Source of the DNA: Polychytrium aggregatum | Taxonomy: Eukaryota > Chytridiomycota > Chytridiomycetes > Polychytriales | DNA: 56,819 nt | NCBI RefSeq assembly: GCF_025602895.1 | Contig: NW_026516403.1 | Location: forward strand, 1-56,819 | Reading direction: 5' to 3' | Shown: positions 11,571 to 20,342 of the stretch, one piece after another | Layout: every line of letters begins with the position of its first letter | Position numbering within the stretch: the stretch's first letter is position 1 | Notes under the pieces: generated by a model | Told to the model about the DNA's origin: nothing | The model's input: the letters and a program-made list of their open reading frames with translations, nothing else | Databases searched by the model: none | Program-made: the position numbers and the translations under genes

Positions 11571-14500
11571 TTAGCGACGAACTCCGGGCGTCGCCTTCGG
11601 CTTTGAGGGATAGCGAAGGTGGAAGTCAGCAACAAGATCAGTGGCGTGGGAAACATTGGCAGCGGGCTCCCAAGACCGGTCAGTCTCGGAATAGCCCTTC
11701 CACTGAACCAAGTACTGTAAGCGACCACGGAAGAGCCGAGAATCGAGAACAGTCTCGACCTCAAACTCTTCCTGGGAGTCAACAAGAATGGGTGGAGGTT
11801 CGGGTTGGGTGAACTCGGGAACAATGTCCTTCGTTCGGGGTTCAAGGAGGGATACATGAAAGACGGGGTGGACTTTGAGTGTGGAAGGGAGTTTAAGTTC
11901 AAAGGCAACGGGGTTGATGCGGCGAAGAACTTTAAAGGGGCCAAGCTTTTTCTGATCAAGCTTGTTGGAGGGACGAAGGGTGCGGATGTGGCGACGATCA
12001 AGAAAAACGAGGTCGCCAACGGAGATGTCGGGAGTGGGGAGACGGGAATTGTTGGCCTGCAAAGTGTAGGACTCTTGGGCAACCCGGAGGTCGGCCTTGA
12101 GATCCTCGAGAACGGTCTGAAGTCGGTCGACACGTTCTTCGGCAGAGGGCACAACAGAAGGATCACGGATGATGGAGGGATCAAAAATGGGGTGATGGCC
12201 ATGGACTGCAAAGAAGGGAGTCATGCCAGTGGAGGTGTTTTCCGAGTTGTTGTAAGTGAACTCGGCAAGGGGAAGGTGAAGGGTCCAGTCGTCTTGCAGG
12301 TAATTGCAATGGATACGCAAATACTGCTCGATGACCTGGTTGAGAACCTCGGTCGAACCGTCGGTCTCGGGGTGGAAGGCAGAAGAAAGGGAAATCTTCG
12401 TCTTCAGAAGCTCATTGAAGCGCCTCCAGAAGGCCGAAGTAAACTGAGTTCCTCGGTCCGAAACAATAGACCGGGGACAACCATGCAAGCGGAAGATGTG
12501 GGAGAGGAAGAGTTCGGCGGTTTGCTCGCCTGTAACCGTCTTCGTGGTGGGCACAAAGTGTGCTTGTTTGGACAGGCGGTCCTTAACCACGAAGATGGAG
12601 TCAAAGCCGTTCGAAGGTGGGAGATCCGTGATGAAGTCCATCGACAGGTCCCACCAACGTTCGGAAGGAACGGGGAGAGGGTGAAGTAAACCATAAGGGG
12701 AGTGACGGGACGGCTTGGCTCGCTGGCACGCTTCACAATTAGCAATGAAGCGACGCACAGACTTACGAAGCCGGGGCCAGTGAAAGTCCCGGGAGATGAG
12801 CTCAACGGTCTTGGCAAGACCAAAGTGACCAGCGGCAGCGGAGCAGTGACGTTGCTCAAACACTTTGAGCTGGAGCTCGGGGGAAGGGACAACGATCAGG
12901 TCTTTAAAGTAAAGGAGACCGTCACGGAAGGAGTAATCGCCATCAAGACGTTTGGCGTTGAAGTCAGAAAGAAGGGAACAAGAAAGGGTGGCAGCTCGAA
13001 TCTCGGAAAGAAAATCGGGGTTCGAGCCGATAACGGTGATGCTGTCGAGAGAAATAGACTCGAACAGCTGAAGGAAGTTGGTGGAGTGGAGGGAGTCACC
13101 AGGCTTTATCTCAAAGTCAGAACGGCGACTGAGAGCATCGGCTTTGGTGTTGAGGCGACCAGGGCGGTGGTAAATGCGAAAAGCAAAATCAGAAAGGAAT
13201 TGGGCCCACCGGAACTGGCGGCGAGAAAGTTGGGAAGCGGAAGTGAACCGGGTGAGGTTCTGGTGATCAGAGAAAACAAGAGTGGGATGATCGGGGTCGG
13301 CAGCCATCAAGTAATGACGCCAGGCAGTAAAGGAATCGACAATAGCAAGGAGCTCTTTGTCGTGGGTGTCATAATTCACCTCGGCGGGACGGAATTGCCG
13401 AGAGTGAAAAGCAACGGGGTGAAGAGCGCCGTCAGGGTCAAACTGGGAAAGGACGGCACCCAGAGCAAAGTCAGAAGCATCGGGCTCGATGACAGCGGGT
13501 TTGGAGAAATCAAAGTAACGAAGAATAGGTGCGGAAGTGAATGAACGTTTAAGAGAATCAAAAGCCTCTTGGGCCTCGGGAGACCAAGAGAAGGTGGAGG
13601 GTTTGGTGGTGAGTGAAGTCAAAGGACGAGCAAGTGCGGAAAAGTCCTTGACGAAGCGGCGGTAAAAGTTTGCGAAACCAATAAAAACTTGGATGTCGCG
13701 AGCAGAAGAGGGAACAGGCCAAAGGGAAACGGCCTCGACCTTGGCAGGGTCCATTTTAATGCCATCGGCAGAAATGATCATGCCGAGAAAGTCAACTTCA
13801 GAAAGGTCAAAAGAACACTTGGCCGGATTGACCTTAAGAGAGTGTTCACGAAGGCGAGAAAGAACAAGCTTAACATGCTCCTCATGCTCCAGGGGATCTT
13901 TTGAGAAGATCAGGATGTCGTCAAGATAAATGACAACACAGACACCAAGGAGGTCCGAGAAGATGTCGTTCATAAAAAACTGAAAAGCAGCGGGGGCATT
14001 CGAAAGACCAAAGGGGATAACATTGTACTCGTAAGAGCCAGATTTGCAAACAAAAGCAGTCTTCCACTCATCGCCCTTCTTGACACGAACCAAGTGGTAA
14101 GCATCAGGAAGGTCAAGGTGTGAGAAGACGCGGGCAGAAGAAAGTTTATCCAGAAGATCCTGGAAGAGGGGAAGAGGGTAGCGGTTCTTCTTCGTGATGG
14201 CATTGAGGCCCCGGTAGTCGACGCAAAGGCGAAGACCACCATTGGGCTTCTTCACGAAGAAGCAGGGAGCACCAACGGGAGAAGAGGATTTGGAGATCCA
14301 ACCACGTGCGAGGGCGTTGGTCAGATACTCCGAAAGAGCAGATTCCTCGGCCGGGGACAAAGGATAGACTTTCCCCGGCTTTGGCAAACGAGGTTCCTTT
14401 CCATCCTCGGTCCGTACAAACTCAATAGACAAGTCATACGGACGGTGAGGAGGCAAGGAAGAAGGAGGGTCAGACTTGAGGCTGAAAACGTCGCCAAACT

Positions 14501-15446
14501 CATTGTATTTGAGCGGGACACCTCGAGAGTCAACAGGGGTGCCAGACTCGGCATACACCTTCGTCGTGAGCACGGACCTTATCGACACCGTAGGATACGT
14601 CTCCGGCGAAGGAGGACGGATATCCATTTGGGCAGCGAAAATGTCGAGCTTGTCTTCCCGTGCAAGACGGAGAAGACTCGCCGCATTAACGAGCTCAATG
14701 TCGGGCGAAGATAAAGCCGTTGGCTCTTCAGAAAGCGAAGCAGAGTCAAGGCGGGAAGAAAGGGAAGGCGAAGTGCCAAAGGAGGGAACCGGTGTAAGGG
14801 AAGGACCGGAGGGAGGAGTCAAAGGCGAAGTGCCCGAAGGGGGAGGCGAATAGCCGGAAGGGGACGAAGTGTCCAAGGAGGAAGCAGAGACATCCGCGAG
14901 GATGTGTCCATCAGCAAGGCAAGAGGGATCGGAGAACGAAAGGGAGAGGGACTTCCAATTGACAACTGGATTATGCAAGCGCATCCAGGGAAGACCAAGA
15001 GTGATGGGAGTGGTGGAGAGTCGAGTCACAAGAAAAGAAATCGACTCGGTGTGGGAACCAATGGTCAACGTCACAGGAACGGTTTGGAAACGAATGAAAC
15101 CGGCCGAAGAACCATCAGCAAGGGAAACGGAGTAGGGAGTAGAAAGAGGGATAAGAGAGAGTTTATGGAGATCCGCAAAGGCAGGATCAATGAGGGCAAG
15201 AGCGGTGCATCCATCATCAATAAAGACAGAAAGGGAGATGGAGACCGGGCCAGAAAGACTCATGACGACAAGGGTGGCCGGAAGAAGAAGCTTATCGTCC
15301 GATAATGACGAGTCAGAGGGGGAAGATGTTCGTATCGCCGAACAGACCACCTCGCTTACTTGCGAGGTGCTGCTCGGCTGTGGGCATTTCCCGAGTTCCG
15401 TTTGACCAGAACCGGGCACTGCTGAACATCGCGACTGCCGGGACAA
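11571..15446 (-). CDS. pol: A1 Pol: protease, RT, RNase H, integrase, chromodomain
   Basis: Open frame of 1291 residues with no suitable ATG at its head; translation should enter by -1 frameshift at 15386-15392, about residue 21. Protease near 70-165 with D77-D78-G79 (most relatives have D-S-G or D-T-G) and the GLPW flap-end motif. RT about 330-580 with YLDD at 507-510. RNase H about 650-775 with D656, E698, D727. Integrase has zinc-domain H867, H874, C904, C907 and catalytic D937, D997, E1033 (35 residues between the last two). A GPF module follows, then a C-terminal chromodomain with the LVQWKGY motif. The chromodomain suggests targeting to modified histones in silent chromatin. All catalytic residues are present, so activity is plausible. 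Confidence 0.95.
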   Translation of the reverse strand: MSRQSRCSAVPGSGQTELGKCPQPSSTSQVSEVVCSAIRTSSPSDSSLSDDKLLLPATLVVMSLSGPVSISLSVFIDDGCTALALIDPAFADLHKLSLIPLSTPYSVSLADGSSAGFIRFQTVPVTLTIGSHTESISFLVTRLSTTPITLGLPWMRLHNPVVNWKSLSLSFSDPSCLADGHILADVSASSLDTSSPSGYSPPPSGTSPLTPPSGPSLTPVPSFGTSPSLSSRLDSASLSEEPTALSSPDIELVNAASLLRLAREDKLDIFAAQMDIRPPSPETYPTVSIRSVLTTKVYAESGTPVDSRGVPLKYNEFGDVFSLKSDPPSSLPPHRPYDLSIEFVRTEDGKEPRLPKPGKVYPLSPAEESALSEYLTNALARGWISKSSSPVGAPCFFVKKPNGGLRLCVDYRGLNAITKKNRYPLPLFQDLLDKLSSARVFSHLDLPDAYHLVRVKKGDEWKTAFVCKSGSYEYNVIPFGLSNAPAAFQFFMNDIFSDLLGVCVVIYLDDILIFSKDPLEHEEHVKLVLSRLREHSLKVNPAKCSFDLSEVDFLGMIISADGIKMDPAKVEAVSLWPVPSSARDIQVFIGFANFYRRFVKDFSALARPLTSLTTKPSTFSWSPEAQEAFDSLKRSFTSAPILRYFDFSKPAVIEPDASDFALGAVLSQFDPDGALHPVAFHSRQFRPAEVNYDTHDKELLAIVDSFTAWRHYLMAADPDHPTLVFSDHQNLTRFTSASQLSRRQFRWAQFLSDFAFRIYHRPGRLNTKADALSRRSDFEIKPGDSLHSTNFLQLFESISLDSITVIGSNPDFLSEIRAATLSCSLLSDFNAKRLDGDYSFRDGLLYFKDLIVVPSPELQLKVFEQRHCSAAAGHFGLAKTVELISRDFHWPRLRKSVRRFIANCEACQRAKPSRHSPYGLLHPLPVPSERWWDLSMDFITDLPPSNGFDSIFVVKDRLSKQAHFVPTTKTVTGEQTAELFLSHIFRLHGCPRSIVSDRGTQFTSAFWRRFNELLKTKISLSSAFHPETDGSTEVLNQVIEQYLRIHCNYLQDDWTLHLPLAEFTYNNSENTSTGMTPFFAVHGHHPIFDPSIIRDPSVVPSAEERVDRLQTVLEDLKADLRVAQESYTLQANNSRLPTPDISVGDLVFLDRRHIRTLRPSNKLDQKKLGPFKVLRRINPVAFELKLPSTLKVHPVFHVSLLEPRTKDIVPEFTQPEPPPILVDSQEEFEVETVLDSRLFRGRLQYLVQWKGYSETDRSWEPAANVSHATDLVADFHLRYPSKPKATPGVRR
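15349..15392 (-). other. A1 gag-pol -1 frameshift signal
   Basis: Heptamer GGGAAAT (15392 down to 15386) phased G-GGA-AAT in the gag frame. Seven nt later a lower GCCGA/TCGGC stem can form, topped by a perfect 7-bp hairpin (ACCTCGC/GCGAGGT, 15349-15355 with 15362-15368, 6-nt loop). Gag ends in this hairpin, and pol is open through the site in the -1 frame. Inferred from sequence, not tested. Confidence 0.75.
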
Positions 15447-16309
15447 GACTTTTCCCCGCAGTACAGGCAGAGACCCTGCTCACGACGTCGCTTTTTCTCG
15501 ACGTCGGAGAGCTTAGCAGGGCGGACCGAGACAGAGTCAAGGTCCATGGGAGTGGGTGCAGAAGAGGAGGAAGAAGAAACATGCGCGGGAGAATGGTGGT
15601 GATGGGGAGCAGAGCGAGAAGAAGGAGGAGGAGGTTGGGAACGGGAGGAGATCTTGAGACGATGGAGGGCATCGTCGTACTCGACCGCTGCCTTGATCAA
15701 CTCAGGCAGGGAAGCGGGAGCGGGGCGGAGACCGATGAGGTGGAACTTGACCTCAGACTTCAAACCCTCCTTGAAGAAGTGCATCTTGGTGGGTTCATCA
15801 GTCTGGACGCGGGCGGCGAGCTGGACGAAGCGGGTGGCGAAGGCTTGGCAGGACTTGAGCTGGACCAAGCGCTTGAGGTCGTTCAAGGCCTTATCTTGCG
15901 AGGAGGCCGTGTCCTCACCGAAGGTCGACTTGAGGGCAACTTCAAAATCCGCGAAGGAAGCCGGGAAGCGGTTGGCCATGTAGAAGGCGGCCTCGTACCA
16001 CTTGAAGGCTTCACCGCGGAGGAAGGAGGTGGCGTACAGGACCTTCTGGCGCTCGGGCGCGAAGAAGGCAGGATCGGCGAGGAAAACCAGGTGGCACTGG
16101 GCGAGGAAGGCCGTCGTTTCATCGCGGGAACCTAGGAACTCCTTGGGCTTGTTGACCTGGTAGACCTGGCGGGGAGCGGCGGCGGGAGCTTGCAGATCTT
16201 GGATCTGACGATGGAGAGCAGCGTTCTGGGTCATGAGGGCGTTCATACGCTCCTCCATGCGCGCCAGATACGCGTTGAGGTCTGCAGGGGGTGCAGCAGG
16301 CTCAGCCAT
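15356..16309 (-). CDS. gag: A1 Gag
   Basis: 317 residues from the ATG at 16309; the open frame extends upstream only through non-ATG codons into the PBS. Order: N-terminal coiled-coil-like segment (about 15-45), a capsid-like retrotransposon Gag domain (about 60-205), a Ser/Pro/His-rich linker with PMDLDSV, and a cysteine cluster C281-x2-C284-x4-C289-x8-C298. This cluster lacks the histidine of the usual CCHC knuckle. Gag should build the cytoplasmic particle and package RNA. Its last ten codons overlap pol. The leader from the LTR is about 70 nt. Confidence 0.92.
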   Translation of the reverse strand: MAEPAAPPADLNAYLARMEERMNALMTQNAALHRQIQDLQAPAAAPRQVYQVNKPKEFLGSRDETTAFLAQCHLVFLADPAFFAPERQKVLYATSFLRGEAFKWYEAAFYMANRFPASFADFEVALKSTFGEDTASSQDKALNDLKRLVQLKSCQAFATRFVQLAARVQTDEPTKMHFFKEGLKSEVKFHLIGLRPAPASLPELIKAAVEYDDALHRLKISSRSQPPPPSSRSAPHHHHSPAHVSSSSSSAPTPMDLDSVSVRPAKLSDVEKKRRREQGLCLYCGEKSCPGSRDVQQCPVLVKRNSGNAHSRAAPRK

Positions 16310-16366
16310 CGGATCGACGAGGGAAAGAGAGGCGAAAGAAGAAGAAAGGCCGGGAAGCCAAGAGGG

Positions 16367-16378
16367 AGCGTTCAAAAT
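16367..16378 (-). other. A1 primer binding site, self-complementary type
   Basis: Sense ATTTTGAACGCT, 2 nt inside the 5' LTR. It is the exact reverse complement of the LTR segment at 16577-16588 and does not begin with TGG, so a tRNA CCA end would not fit. This matches the self-priming design known from Tf1. Confidence 0.8.
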
Positions 16379-16380
16379 GA

Positions 16381-17171
16381 TGTTAGAGTCCGAAGGGGAC
16401 TCAACGGCAAAAGAAGAAGTGAGCTCGAAGTGAGCTCAGGGAAGGCAAGGGTAAAGTCCGAAGTGGACTCGGAGAGGGAGCGAGGGAAGCAAAGATCCGT
16501 TCAAGATAAGACTTGTCTCGAAATGAGACGTGAGGAACACTCAGAGAATAAAGTAGAAGGCACTTTATTTAGTCCTATTTTGAACGCTGAGGTTCGACTA
16601 CACATCGCGGGGGTCAGGCTATTTATAGACAAGTCCGGACTTGGCAGCGAAGGGCGGCCAAGGGAGGGAAAAGTGGGCGATCGAGCAGGGCGAAGGGGGC
16701 GATGCACGAACGAGGGCCGAGAAGGACCACCGAGACAGGCAGAGAACCAAAGCGAGGGAGGCGCAAGCAAAAGCGAAGCACCTGGCAGGAGAAACGTGCA
16801 AAGGCGAAGCAATGTGACTCAACGTCCAAGAAGCGGATTGGTCAAGTATAAGGTTGGGGCAAATGCATGCGAGATGAACAAGAGATCGGGGCGGTCAGGC
16901 AGGTCATGAGTCACCGGTGGTGGGACACATGACCGGCAGCCGAATTGCAACCAATCGCAGCAAGGCGCGTGCACAAACAAACCGGCGCGTGCGAAGAAGA
17001 CAAAGGAAGCGGAGCAGCGCGGGGAAACGGAAGTGCGGAAGGAGCGGAAATGGCAGGCAAAAGGCGGAAAATTGGAGGGGAACTGCAAAGCTACACACAA
17101 ACAAACAGAAAGGCAAAAGAACAGCCAAGTGTGCAGTCAAAGTGGAGAACAAGCAGAAGCTATCCCTAACA
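16381..17171 (-). repeat. A1 5' LTR with promoter
   Basis: 791 bp. Minus sense: TATAAATA starts at 16627; the proposed RNA 5' end and primer segment AGCGTTCAAAAT runs 16588 to 16577; AATAAA lies at 16569-16564. These positions set a short R region of roughly 40-50 nt between start and polyadenylation. Confidence 0.93.
16619..16627 (-). promoter_or_regulatory. TATA box of the A1 5' LTR
   Basis: Sense TATAAATAG, 39 nt upstream of the primer segment. The same ATAAATAGCC core occurs in the B and F LTRs. Confidence 0.75.
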
Positions 17172-18039
17172 GTCGGTGAGGCGGGAGTTCCTTGAGTTCG
17201 TTGAAGGCATCGCGGTACTTTGCGATGATGGATCGGTGTTCGGGGGTCAGTGGTTCGAGGACACGGGCAAGTTGGGCAACGGGGTCGTAGGGTTCAACAG
17301 CAACTGTATTCAAGTCACTGCTCAGAGTACAAACATACACGGCGCCGGGAGTCGAAGCCAGTGCGTTGATCTGCTGGGTCGACATGTGGTACTGGGATCG
17401 GAGTTCGAGGGTCGTGAGTGGCATTCCGGTGTCGGGTCGCGATGCCGTCCAAGTGTGGTGCTTCCCGTCGATCGAGAACTTGATTCGGTTGGAGGGCCAG
17501 TCGATCTCGGGGTTGGTCTGGTCGAGCCAGTTCTTGCCGAGGATAACGTCCCAGGTGAGTGGCGCGGTGAAGAGGTTGATGCGGGCGTGGTAGTCGTGGA
17601 TGGTGAGGTCGACGGGATCGGTGACGGAGGACGGGAAGGACTTGCCGTTGGGCATCGTGACGGCGTTGGCGGTGGTCTTGGTTCGAAGGTCGAGGGTCGA
17701 GGCGAGGGTCTCGGAGATGTGCGAGTTGGTCGCACCAGGGTCGATGAGGACGGTGATCGGGGAGCCGTTGAGGGTGGCGTCGATCACAAGCAGTCCCTTG
17801 CCGTGGTTGGCGGCAATGCGGTGGGGTTCGTCGATGAGAGAGTTGATCAGGTGAGGTCCGGTGGCGAGAGTCAATAGTTCAGCGTCGGGGGTCGGAGTCG
17901 GATGGCGGCAACTCGCCGGGTCCTTCAGAGGTCGTAGTATCCAGGGGTTGCCGCCTCGTCGTTTCCCTGATCTTCGTAGAAGGTGGCCTGGTCGGCGGTC
18001 TCGACGATGGCGTTGATGCGGGGCTGGTTCAAGGGACAC
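17172..18039 (-). pseudogene. B1 pol, 5' part: frameshift region and protease
   Basis: Upstream portion of family B pol, cut by A1 at 17171. It contains the region after the frameshift site (17961-17967), the protease with its D-P-G-A-T motif and the linker to RT, ending at ELPPHR before the A1 LTR. The missing remainder continues at 10767. Confidence 0.93.
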
Positions 18040-18983
18040 TGCGAGGCGATGTGGCCGAACTTGCGGCAGCGGAAGCAGCCTCCGTTACGGCGGAGGTACT
18101 CCTTCTCGCGGTCGGTGAGCTTCTTGATCGGGCGCATGTCGACGTTGTCGAGGTCCATGGCGTTGGGGTCACGTGCGGGAGGCTGGGTCGGCTGGAAGGC
18201 GGGACGAGGAGGACGGACCATTGGGCGGAACTGCGGCTGACCAGGTGGAGCGCGGAAGAGAGGAGGTCGCTGGAACTGGAGCTCGCGGAAGGGTTGATCG
18301 CGGAACTGAGTGCGAGCGGGCTGCTGCATCAGGGGTTGCGATTGACCCATAATGGACTCGTATCGCTCGGCGAGGGCCATGGCATCTTCGAGGGTGGCTG
18401 TGTTGGAGTCAAGCTTCCATTCGACTTCGATGCGCACCCTGTGCTTGAGCTTGGTGAGGTAGCGCTGCAGGTTCTGGCGGTTGTTGCTGAAGTGGGGCAG
18501 CTCGAGGAGGAGATCGCGGAAGCGAGAGTTGAACTGCTCGACGGAGCCGGTGTGGCGCAGTGCTTCGAACTCATCCTCGGTGGTGCGCAGCGAGGTGGAC
18601 GGAAGGAAGGTGTCGCGGACGAGGGACAGGACGGCGGCCGGGGTCAGGTTGTCGAGTTGCTTGCCCTGGGACCAGAGGCGCCACCAGGTCTTGGCCTTGC
18701 CCTTGAGGTTCATGGCGACGGTGGCGACAGCGGTGGCGTCATCGAGACTGTGGAAGGCAATGTACTCGGTCATTGAGAAGACAAACTCGTCAACGACAGC
18801 AGCCTTACGCTCGCCAGTGAAGGCGTCGGGGAGCGGGATCTTGGGACGCTTGAAACCGGGAGGGACCGTGGGGAGATTCGGCTGGGCAGTCAGGGCGGAG
18901 AGGACCAGGGCGCGGTCCTCGAGCGATAGTTGTTCAAGGGCCTGGAGACAGGCATTGACGGCGGGATCGTCCGATGCTACCAT
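17925..18983 (-). CDS. gag: B1 Gag
   Basis: 352 residues, intact, Asp at residue 5. Identical in design to B3 Gag (see there): Gag domain, Pro/Gln/Arg-rich linker, CCHC knuckle and heptamer GGGAAAC at 17961-17967. The ATG spans the LTR/PBS junction at 18983-18981. Gag could still be made from this copy even though pol is broken. Confidence 0.93.
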   Translation of the reverse strand: MVASDDPAVNACLQALEQLSLEDRALVLSALTAQPNLPTVPPGFKRPKIPLPDAFTGERKAAVVDEFVFSMTEYIAFHSLDDATAVATVAMNLKGKAKTWWRLWSQGKQLDNLTPAAVLSLVRDTFLPSTSLRTTEDEFEALRHTGSVEQFNSRFRDLLLELPHFSNNRQNLQRYLTKLKHRVRIEVEWKLDSNTATLEDAMALAERYESIMGQSQPLMQQPARTQFRDQPFRELQFQRPPLFRAPPGQPQFRPMVRPPRPAFQPTQPPARDPNAMDLDNVDMRPIKKLTDREKEYLRRNGGCFRCRKFGHIASQCPLNQPRINAIVETADQATFYEDQGNDEAATPGYYDL

Positions 18984-19448
18984 GTCAGATCACGGGATCA
19001 AGAGGAGATCAAAAGAAAAAGATAGAGAAGGGTTTTATTGATCTTAGCGAGGCTAGGATCTAGAGTCAAGTGTGTCTGGGGTCGAAGGTGATGACCAGAA
19101 ACATGAGCGGGTGAAGGCGGGCTATTTATCTGTCTGGCGGTCCCGGAGGCGAAGCCTGCCGCAGCGGGGGCGAAGCAGCGGAGGCGGCGGGACAGCAGCC
19201 AGGCAGCAACGGCTAACCGGAGAAACATGTGAAAGTCTGACAAATGCTCGGTGGCTGACAAATGCGGGTGACACAGCGTCTGACTAATGCATGGTCGATG
19301 ACAAATGCAGGGAAAACAGAGCGGCGTGTGCAACATGAGAGCAAGGAAAAAGGAAAGGCGTCACAGGACAAAGGAAAAGGAAAGTGTGCGACGCAAACAG
19401 TGACACAAGTGCGACGGTGCAGCTAGGCGGGCAGAGCGATCTGTGACA
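18983..19448 (-). repeat. B1 5' LTR
   Basis: 466 bp, matching 7321-7786. It shares one base with the gag ATG (18983) and is followed outside by the GTTCG target copy. Confidence 0.95.
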
Positions 19449-19842
19449 GTTCGAGAGCTTGTGAAGTATTGCAGGTTCCTATGGTCTGAGTATACGGTGA
19501 TCTTATGCGGCGATCCGACCAGGAAGTGGCGCCAGCGCTTGAATGCGTCAACGATCGCCAAAAGCTCTTTGTCATGCACATCGTAGCGGCTCTCGTTTGG
19601 CAGCATCTTCCTGGAGTGGAATGCTACAGGGTGTAGTACTCCATCTCCGTCCGGCTGGGATAGGACCGCTCCGATGGCAAAATCAGACGCATCCGTCTCT
19701 ACGACGAATGGGGCGTCCATTTGTGGGTGGGCAAGGACCGGGGCGGTGGTGAATGTGGCCTTGAGGGTGTCGAAGGCTGCTTGGGCTTCAGGGGTCCAGG
19801 AGAAAGGAGTATCCTTGCGTGTCGTGGCGTTGAGAGGGATGG
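19449..19842 (-). pseudogene. Family D pol fragment (RNase H core)
   Basis: Minus frame encodes the RNase H core with [26 protein letters not shown] and YSDHRNL motifs, preceded by the RT-RNase H linker. The fragment is bounded by the B1 target copy (GTTCG, 19449-19453) and the B2 target copy (GATGG, 19838-19842). It joins 25567 onward on one side and 7320 leftward on the other in the same frame when B1 and B2 are removed. Confidence 0.9.
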
Positions 19843-20308
19843 TGTCAGATCACGGGATCAAGAGGAGATCAAAAGAAAAAGATAGAGAAGGGTTTTATTG
19901 ATCTTAGCGAGGCTAGGATCTAGAGTCGAGTGTGTCTGGGGTCGAAGGTGATGACCAGAAACATGAGCGGGTGAAGGCGGGCTATTTATCTGTCTGGCGG
20001 TCCCGGAGGCGAAGCCTGCCGCAGCGGGGGCGAAGCAGCGGAGGCGGCGGGACAGCAGCCAGGCAGCAACGGCTAACCGGAGAAACATGTGAAAGTCTGA
20101 CAAATGCTCGGTGGCTGACAAATGCGGGTGACACAGCGTCTGACTAATGCATGGTCGATGACAAATGCAGGGAAAACAGAGCGGCGTGTGCAACATGAGA
20201 GCAAGGAAAAAGGAAAGGCGTCACAGGACAAAGGAAAAGGAAAGTGTGCGACGCAAACAGTGACACAAGTGCGACGGTGCAGCTAGGCGGGCAGAGCGAT
20301 CTGTGACA
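19843..20308 (-). repeat. B2 3' LTR
   Basis: 466 bp; carries the copy-specific G also present in the 5' LTR at 25096-25561. Confidence 0.95.
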
Positions 20309-20342
20309 TCCCCCCCAGAAAAATTGTGCTCAAGTCAAACCA

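Larger units (their letters stand above)
10768..17171 (-). mobile_element. Intact family A retrotransposon A1
   Basis: 6404 bp with 791-bp LTRs at both ends (TGTTAG...CTAACA) that look identical on reading, and a GTCGG target duplication (10763-10767, 17172-17176). Gag and pol are both open, in the -1 frame relation, with frameshift signal, PBS and polypurine tract all present. It is a chromodomain-bearing Gypsy element and looks potentially autonomous. It is the youngest layer of the left stack because it interrupts B1. Confidence 0.95.
7321..19448 (-). mobile_element. Family B retrotransposon B1, split by element A1
   Basis: Complete LTR element (5719-bp family) with 466-bp LTRs at both ends and a five-base GTTCG duplication (7316-7320 and 19449-19453). 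It inserted into the RNase H region of element D. Element A1 (10768-17171) later inserted into its pol between protease and RT. Apart from A1, gag and pol match the intact copies. Gag carries Asp5 and Pol Arg at the protease-RT linker, the R/D sublineage shared with B4, B5 and B6. Confidence 0.95.
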
